46,938 nucleotides of DNA from a virus. A program made the translations under genes and the position numbers. A model generated the notes under the pieces. That model was not told where the DNA came from, did no database searches, and saw only the letters and a list, made by a program, of their open reading frames with translations. This document shows, one piece after another, positions 44,389 to 46,938 of this stretch (positions within the stretch are counted from its first letter, which is position 1; every line of letters begins with the position of its first letter). The stretch covers positions 1-46,938 of IMG/VR virus record IMGVR_UViG_3300042328_000818; one strand, 5' to 3'.

Positions 44389-45186
44389 ATGACAGAAGTT
44401 ACAGAAAAAAGACAAAAGCATAATTATATAGATAATAAAGAATTTTATCTTGCATTATTAGATAGACGCGAACAAATTGATATTGCATTATTGGAACAAG
44501 TTAAAGATGAACCAGATGAATATAAACGTAGATTTGATATCATTGAATTTGCAAAAACAGACGCGGAAATAAATAAGGCCAGAAAGAAAGGCGATACAAC
44601 AGAACATTTTAAATTAGTGAAACAAGTAAAGAAAAATAAAACCCTTAAATTTCCACAGGTATCGAACTACATCGGAAGTTGTTTTATTAAAATTGCAGAG
44701 AATTTCGCTAAAATTCAAAATAGTAAACATTCTTACGCCAGATATACATTTAAAGATGAAATGATTCAAGACGCTATTTATAACTGTTTACATTATATCG
44801 ATAACTTCGATGCGCGTAGAGGTAAAAATCCGTTTTGTTTCTTTACTACTTGTGTTTGGCATTCCTTTGTCCATAGAATTCACGAAGAACGGAAAGAATT
44901 AGCGACCAAACAAAAAATGATCAAAAATTTCGATGTCGATAAAATATCTGTCCAAGGACACGATAATGTCGATATGGTCAATGAATACATAGATCAAATT
45001 AAATCATATTTGACGGGGGTAGATTATTCCGAATATTACGATAATAAAAAAGAAGAAATCAATAAAACCATGAACAAAAGGGAACGTATTCCAAAAGAAC
45101 TCCGTAATTCTCTATTAGATTTCTTATGCACGCAAGACGATTCGTCCATCGATATAATTACAGAAGAATCTTTCGAACTAATTTGA
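44389..45186 (+). CDS. 55: Late-promoter sigma factor (T4 gp55-like)
   Basis: 265 residues; T4 gp55 is 185, so this one has extra N- and C-terminal segments. gp55 directs host RNA polymerase to late promoters with the clamp as activator. The core is sigma-region-2-like: VSNYIGSCFIKIAENFAK, then DEMIQDAIYNCLHYIDNFDA, RRGKNPFCFFTTCVWHSF and VHRIHEERKE (about 90-170). It lies directly before gp47, as a T4-like order would predict. In T4 the partner is gp45; here a DnaN-like clamp is present instead or in addition. Confidence 0.88.
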   Translation: MTEVTEKRQKHNYIDNKEFYLALLDRREQIDIALLEQVKDEPDEYKRRFDIIEFAKTDAEINKARKKGDTTEHFKLVKQVKKNKTLKFPQVSNYIGSCFIKIAENFAKIQNSKHSYARYTFKDEMIQDAIYNCLHYIDNFDARRGKNPFCFFTTCVWHSFVHRIHEERKELATKQKMIKNFDVDKISVQGHDNVDMVNEYIDQIKSYLTGVDYSEYYDNKKEEINKTMNKRERIPKELRNSLLDFLCTQDDSSIDIITEESFELI

Positions 45187-45192
45187 TATATT

Positions 45193-45226
45193 AACTCAGT
45201 TGGATTTTATTCAACTGAGTTTTTGT
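45193..45226 (+). terminator. Rho-independent terminator
   Basis: 10-bp stem AACTCAGTTG/CAACTGAGTT, 9-base loop, TTTTG tail, after gene 55. Confidence 0.88.
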
Positions 45227-45239
45227 TTTTGGAGTAAAC

Positions 45240-45563
45240 ATGAAAAAAGAAGTTTTCATTAAAGGTGACTTATCGTCTGTTTGGTTATTGACAGATGAAA
45301 TCGAAACTGTTCTATCTTTAGTTAATTGTTCTAAATTTAACAAATTATTTCTAGATTGGTTCCATAATCAATCAGAAGAAAAATTTAAAGAATTAAAGAA
45401 ATATTCAAAATTTATGCTATCGGATTTCACAACGAAAATCATAATCAAAGATTATGCGGGTATGCACCTTCCTTGTATTAAAATTATAGACACAACAAAT
45501 AAATTAAAAATAGTGACCAGAGTTGGTTTCGGAATCTACATTAATATTAAGGAAATTGAATAA
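45240..45563 (+). CDS. Hypothetical protein between gp55 and gp47, 107 aa
   Basis: Mixed fold (VWLLTDEIETVLSLV; TKIIIKDYAGMHLPCIKII). Not recognised. TTGGAG precedes the ATG and the stop overlaps the gp47 start by one base (TAATG), so it is coupled to the recombination nuclease. Confidence 0.6.
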   Translation: MKKEVFIKGDLSSVWLLTDEIETVLSLVNCSKFNKLFLDWFHNQSEEKFKELKKYSKFMLSDFTTKIIIKDYAGMHLPCIKIIDTTNKLKIVTRVGFGIYINIKEIE

Positions 45564-46621
45564 TGAAAATCGCGATGTGCGGAGATGTCCATGTTGGAAG
45601 TAGAAATGCATCTACTGTTATGCTCAATTATACGGCAAGATTCTTTAATGATTTATTGATTCCGTATATGAATAAACATAATATAGATCAACTCGTTACA
45701 CCAGGAGATTTATTCGAATCCAGAAAACAAACGAATAATAATTGTTTACATGATGCAAAGAAATTAATTTTCGATAAACTACAATCCGCTGGTATTACAT
45801 TACATGTCACAATCGGTAATCATGACATCTTTTATAGGGAAACGTTAGAAGTTAATACACCAAACCTATTACTGTCGGATTATCCTAATGTCAAAATATA
45901 TTCTAAACCAACTAAAGTAGTATTCGATAAAACGTCGGTAGATATGATACCTTGGATTTGTGACGAAAATAGATTGGAAATAGCTAAATTCGTCAATGAA
46001 TCTAATTCTACTTTCGCGTTTGGTCATTGGGAATTCAGTGGTTATGATATGTATCGCAATATACCATCACACGGAGGAATGTCTATAGATGATTATAAAC
46101 GATATTCGGAAGTGTTTTCTGGACATTACCATACTAAATCAAAAAAAGAAAACGTTAGGTATCTTGGTACACCAGTAGGTACCACATGGCAAGATTATAA
46201 TGACCAAAAAGGATTCTATGTACTAGAAACAACAACAGGAGAAGTAGAATTTATTCCTAATCCAGAAACTGTATTCGACATCATAGAATACGACGATTCC
46301 AAAGAAGATTATTCCAAACACGATACATCTATTTACAATGGAAAATATATTAAAATCATTATTTTGAATAAAACGGATTATTATAACTATGATTTATTTC
46401 TAGGAAAAATATTTAATTCTGGATGTAACGATATTAAAATCATCGAAGATATGTCTGCATATAAGAATGGCGAATTAGACGAAACCATAGATTTAGCAGA
46501 TACAAGGGAAATTTTAAATCATTATGTAGATACATTACCAGATGACAATATAGATAAGGATAAAGTTAAAATGTTATTGAACAGATTGTATATCGAATCG
46601 GTTAATATGGTGGTAAATTAA
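45563..46621 (+). CDS. 47: Recombination endonuclease subunit gp47 (Mre11-like)
   Basis: 352 residues; T4 gp47 is 339. Mre11-type nuclease motifs: MCGDVHVG (5-12), TPGDLFESR (46-54), IGNHDIF (84-90), GHWEF (154-158) and SGHYH (186-190). With gp46 it resects DNA ends for recombination-dependent replication. The next gene starts one base after its stop, in the usual 47-46 order. Confidence 0.92.
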   Translation: MKIAMCGDVHVGSRNASTVMLNYTARFFNDLLIPYMNKHNIDQLVTPGDLFESRKQTNNNCLHDAKKLIFDKLQSAGITLHVTIGNHDIFYRETLEVNTPNLLLSDYPNVKIYSKPTKVVFDKTSVDMIPWICDENRLEIAKFVNESNSTFAFGHWEFSGYDMYRNIPSHGGMSIDDYKRYSEVFSGHYHTKSKKENVRYLGTPVGTTWQDYNDQKGFYVLETTTGEVEFIPNPETVFDIIEYDDSKEDYSKHDTSIYNGKYIKIIILNKTDYYNYDLFLGKIFNSGCNDIKIIEDMSAYKNGELDETIDLADTREILNHYVDTLPDDNIDKDKVKMLLNRLYIESVNMVVN

Positions 46622-46938
46622 ATGATTAAATTTAAAAAAGTAAGATGGAAGAATTTCTTATCGACTGGCAATGCATTCAGTGAAATTGATTTAGATATTG
46701 GTAAACCTATTTTAATCTCTGGTAATAACGGCGGTGGAAAATGTGTTTTTTCGAATACTAGAATCACGGTCGAACAAGAAATTCCAAATAAACCTGGACA
46801 TTATCATGTTTTATATACAACAGTTGGCGAAGTATATGATTTATTTCAATTGAATCCTAATAGAACAGATTTATTTGTTAATACTAGAAATGGTTATAAA
46901 CGTATCATTACCGCAGATATTACAAATAAATCTGTTCT
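46622..46938 (+). CDS. 46: Recombination endonuclease subunit gp46 (Rad50-like), 5' part, intein-containing
   Basis: The first 40 residues match the SMC/Rad50 ATPase start of T4 gp46 (FKKVRWKNFLSTGNAFSEID then LISGNNGGGK, Walker A). The P-loop is broken after its Lys by an intein. The gene runs off the window end. gp46 is the ATPase partner of gp47. Confidence 0.88.
   Translation, partial: MIKFKKVRWKNFLSTGNAFSEIDLDIGKPILISGNNGGGKCVFSNTRITVEQEIPNKPGHYHVLYTTVGEVYDLFQLNPNRTDLFVNTRNGYKRIITADITNKSV
46742..46938 (+). other. Intein in the gp46 P-loop (N-terminal part only)
   Basis: From Cys41 the reading frame leaves the Rad50 pattern: CVFSNTRITVEQEIP is an intein block A (Cys1, then the TxI strand), and GEVYDLFQLNPNRTDLFV continues in hedgehog/intein style. 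The expected +1 Ser/Thr of GGGK-S/T and the C-terminal HN lie beyond the window, as does any endonuclease domain. Confidence 0.78.

Noticed and set aside
1-46938. CRISPR array or prophage integrase/attachment sites
   Set aside because: No regularly spaced repeats, recombinase or att-like duplication was seen; the content is that of a lytic phage.

Overview
The window is one continuous, strongly AT-rich, almost wholly plus-strand stretch of a T4-like (Straboviridae-related or marine T4-like) myovirus genome. The phage assignment rests on T4-type replication and transcription genes: gp61-like primase, T4-type RNase H, gp30-like DNA ligase, gp55 late sigma factor, gp47 and the start of gp46, a UvsW C-terminal piece, class I ribonucleotide reductase, dCMP deaminase and ThyX. 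A lambda R-type endolysin and a lipobox protein point to a Gram-negative host. No tRNA, rRNA or CRISPR array was recognised.

Layout. 1-5831: end of an RNA ligase gene, a small membrane protein, conserved phage proteins, a truncated nucleotidyltransferase followed by a frame-broken gene, two structural-type proteins and a coiled-coil membrane protein. 5832-6355: repeated noncoding promoter/terminator modules. 6356-12705: primase, then a tightly packed cassette of thyX, a PLP enzyme, an SPPY-type DNA methyltransferase, a DNA cytosine-5 methyltransferase interrupted by a 132-residue mini-intein, and a CmoA-like (carboxy-SAM synthase family) enzyme. 12762-16187: nrdB/nrdA and a zinc ribbon. 16202-21666: small early-type genes, several behind a repeated promoter-leader cassette. 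21801-25000: a minus-strand GIY-YIG homing endonuclease, rnh, groES and others. 25000-27000: UvsW fragment, a capsid-tag pseudogene, and a structured 0.87-kb gene-free region. 27005-34270: HD hydrolase, dCMP deaminase, endolysin, ADP-ribosylglycohydrolase, metallophosphoesterase, MazG-like protein. 34363-46938: lipoprotein, paralogous internal-protein candidates, DnaN-like clamp, DNA ligase, many tiny ORFs, a miniature family-B polymerase-like protein, HAD nucleotidase, homing nuclease, tagged P-loop kinase, gp55, gp47 and an intein-containing gp46.

How it fits together. Nucleotide supply (NrdAB, dCMP deaminase, ThyX, MazG-like, HAD nucleotidase), DNA synthesis and joining (primase, RNase H, clamp, ligase), recombination (gp46/47) and late transcription (gp55) form the core. 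The most interesting accessory locus is 8027-12705. A C5-methyltransferase whose conserved motif X Asn appears replaced by Arg is translationally coupled to a CmoA-like protein. I propose that the phage makes carboxy-SAM and writes 5-carboxymethylcytosine (or a derivative) into DNA, with activity gated by splicing of an intein that sits exactly at the catalytic Cys. This is inference: the CmoA Arg that contacts the carboxylate is not obviously conserved in my hand alignment.

Other notable patterns are a family of N-terminal tags resembling T4 capsid-targeting sequences on otherwise unrelated proteins, a polymerase-B palm shrunk to 210 residues, hairpin arrays in noncoding DNA, and several genes broken by single frameshifts (some in A-runs, so sequencing error must be excluded). 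All identifications were made by eye from translated sequence and remembered family signatures; no database search was run.
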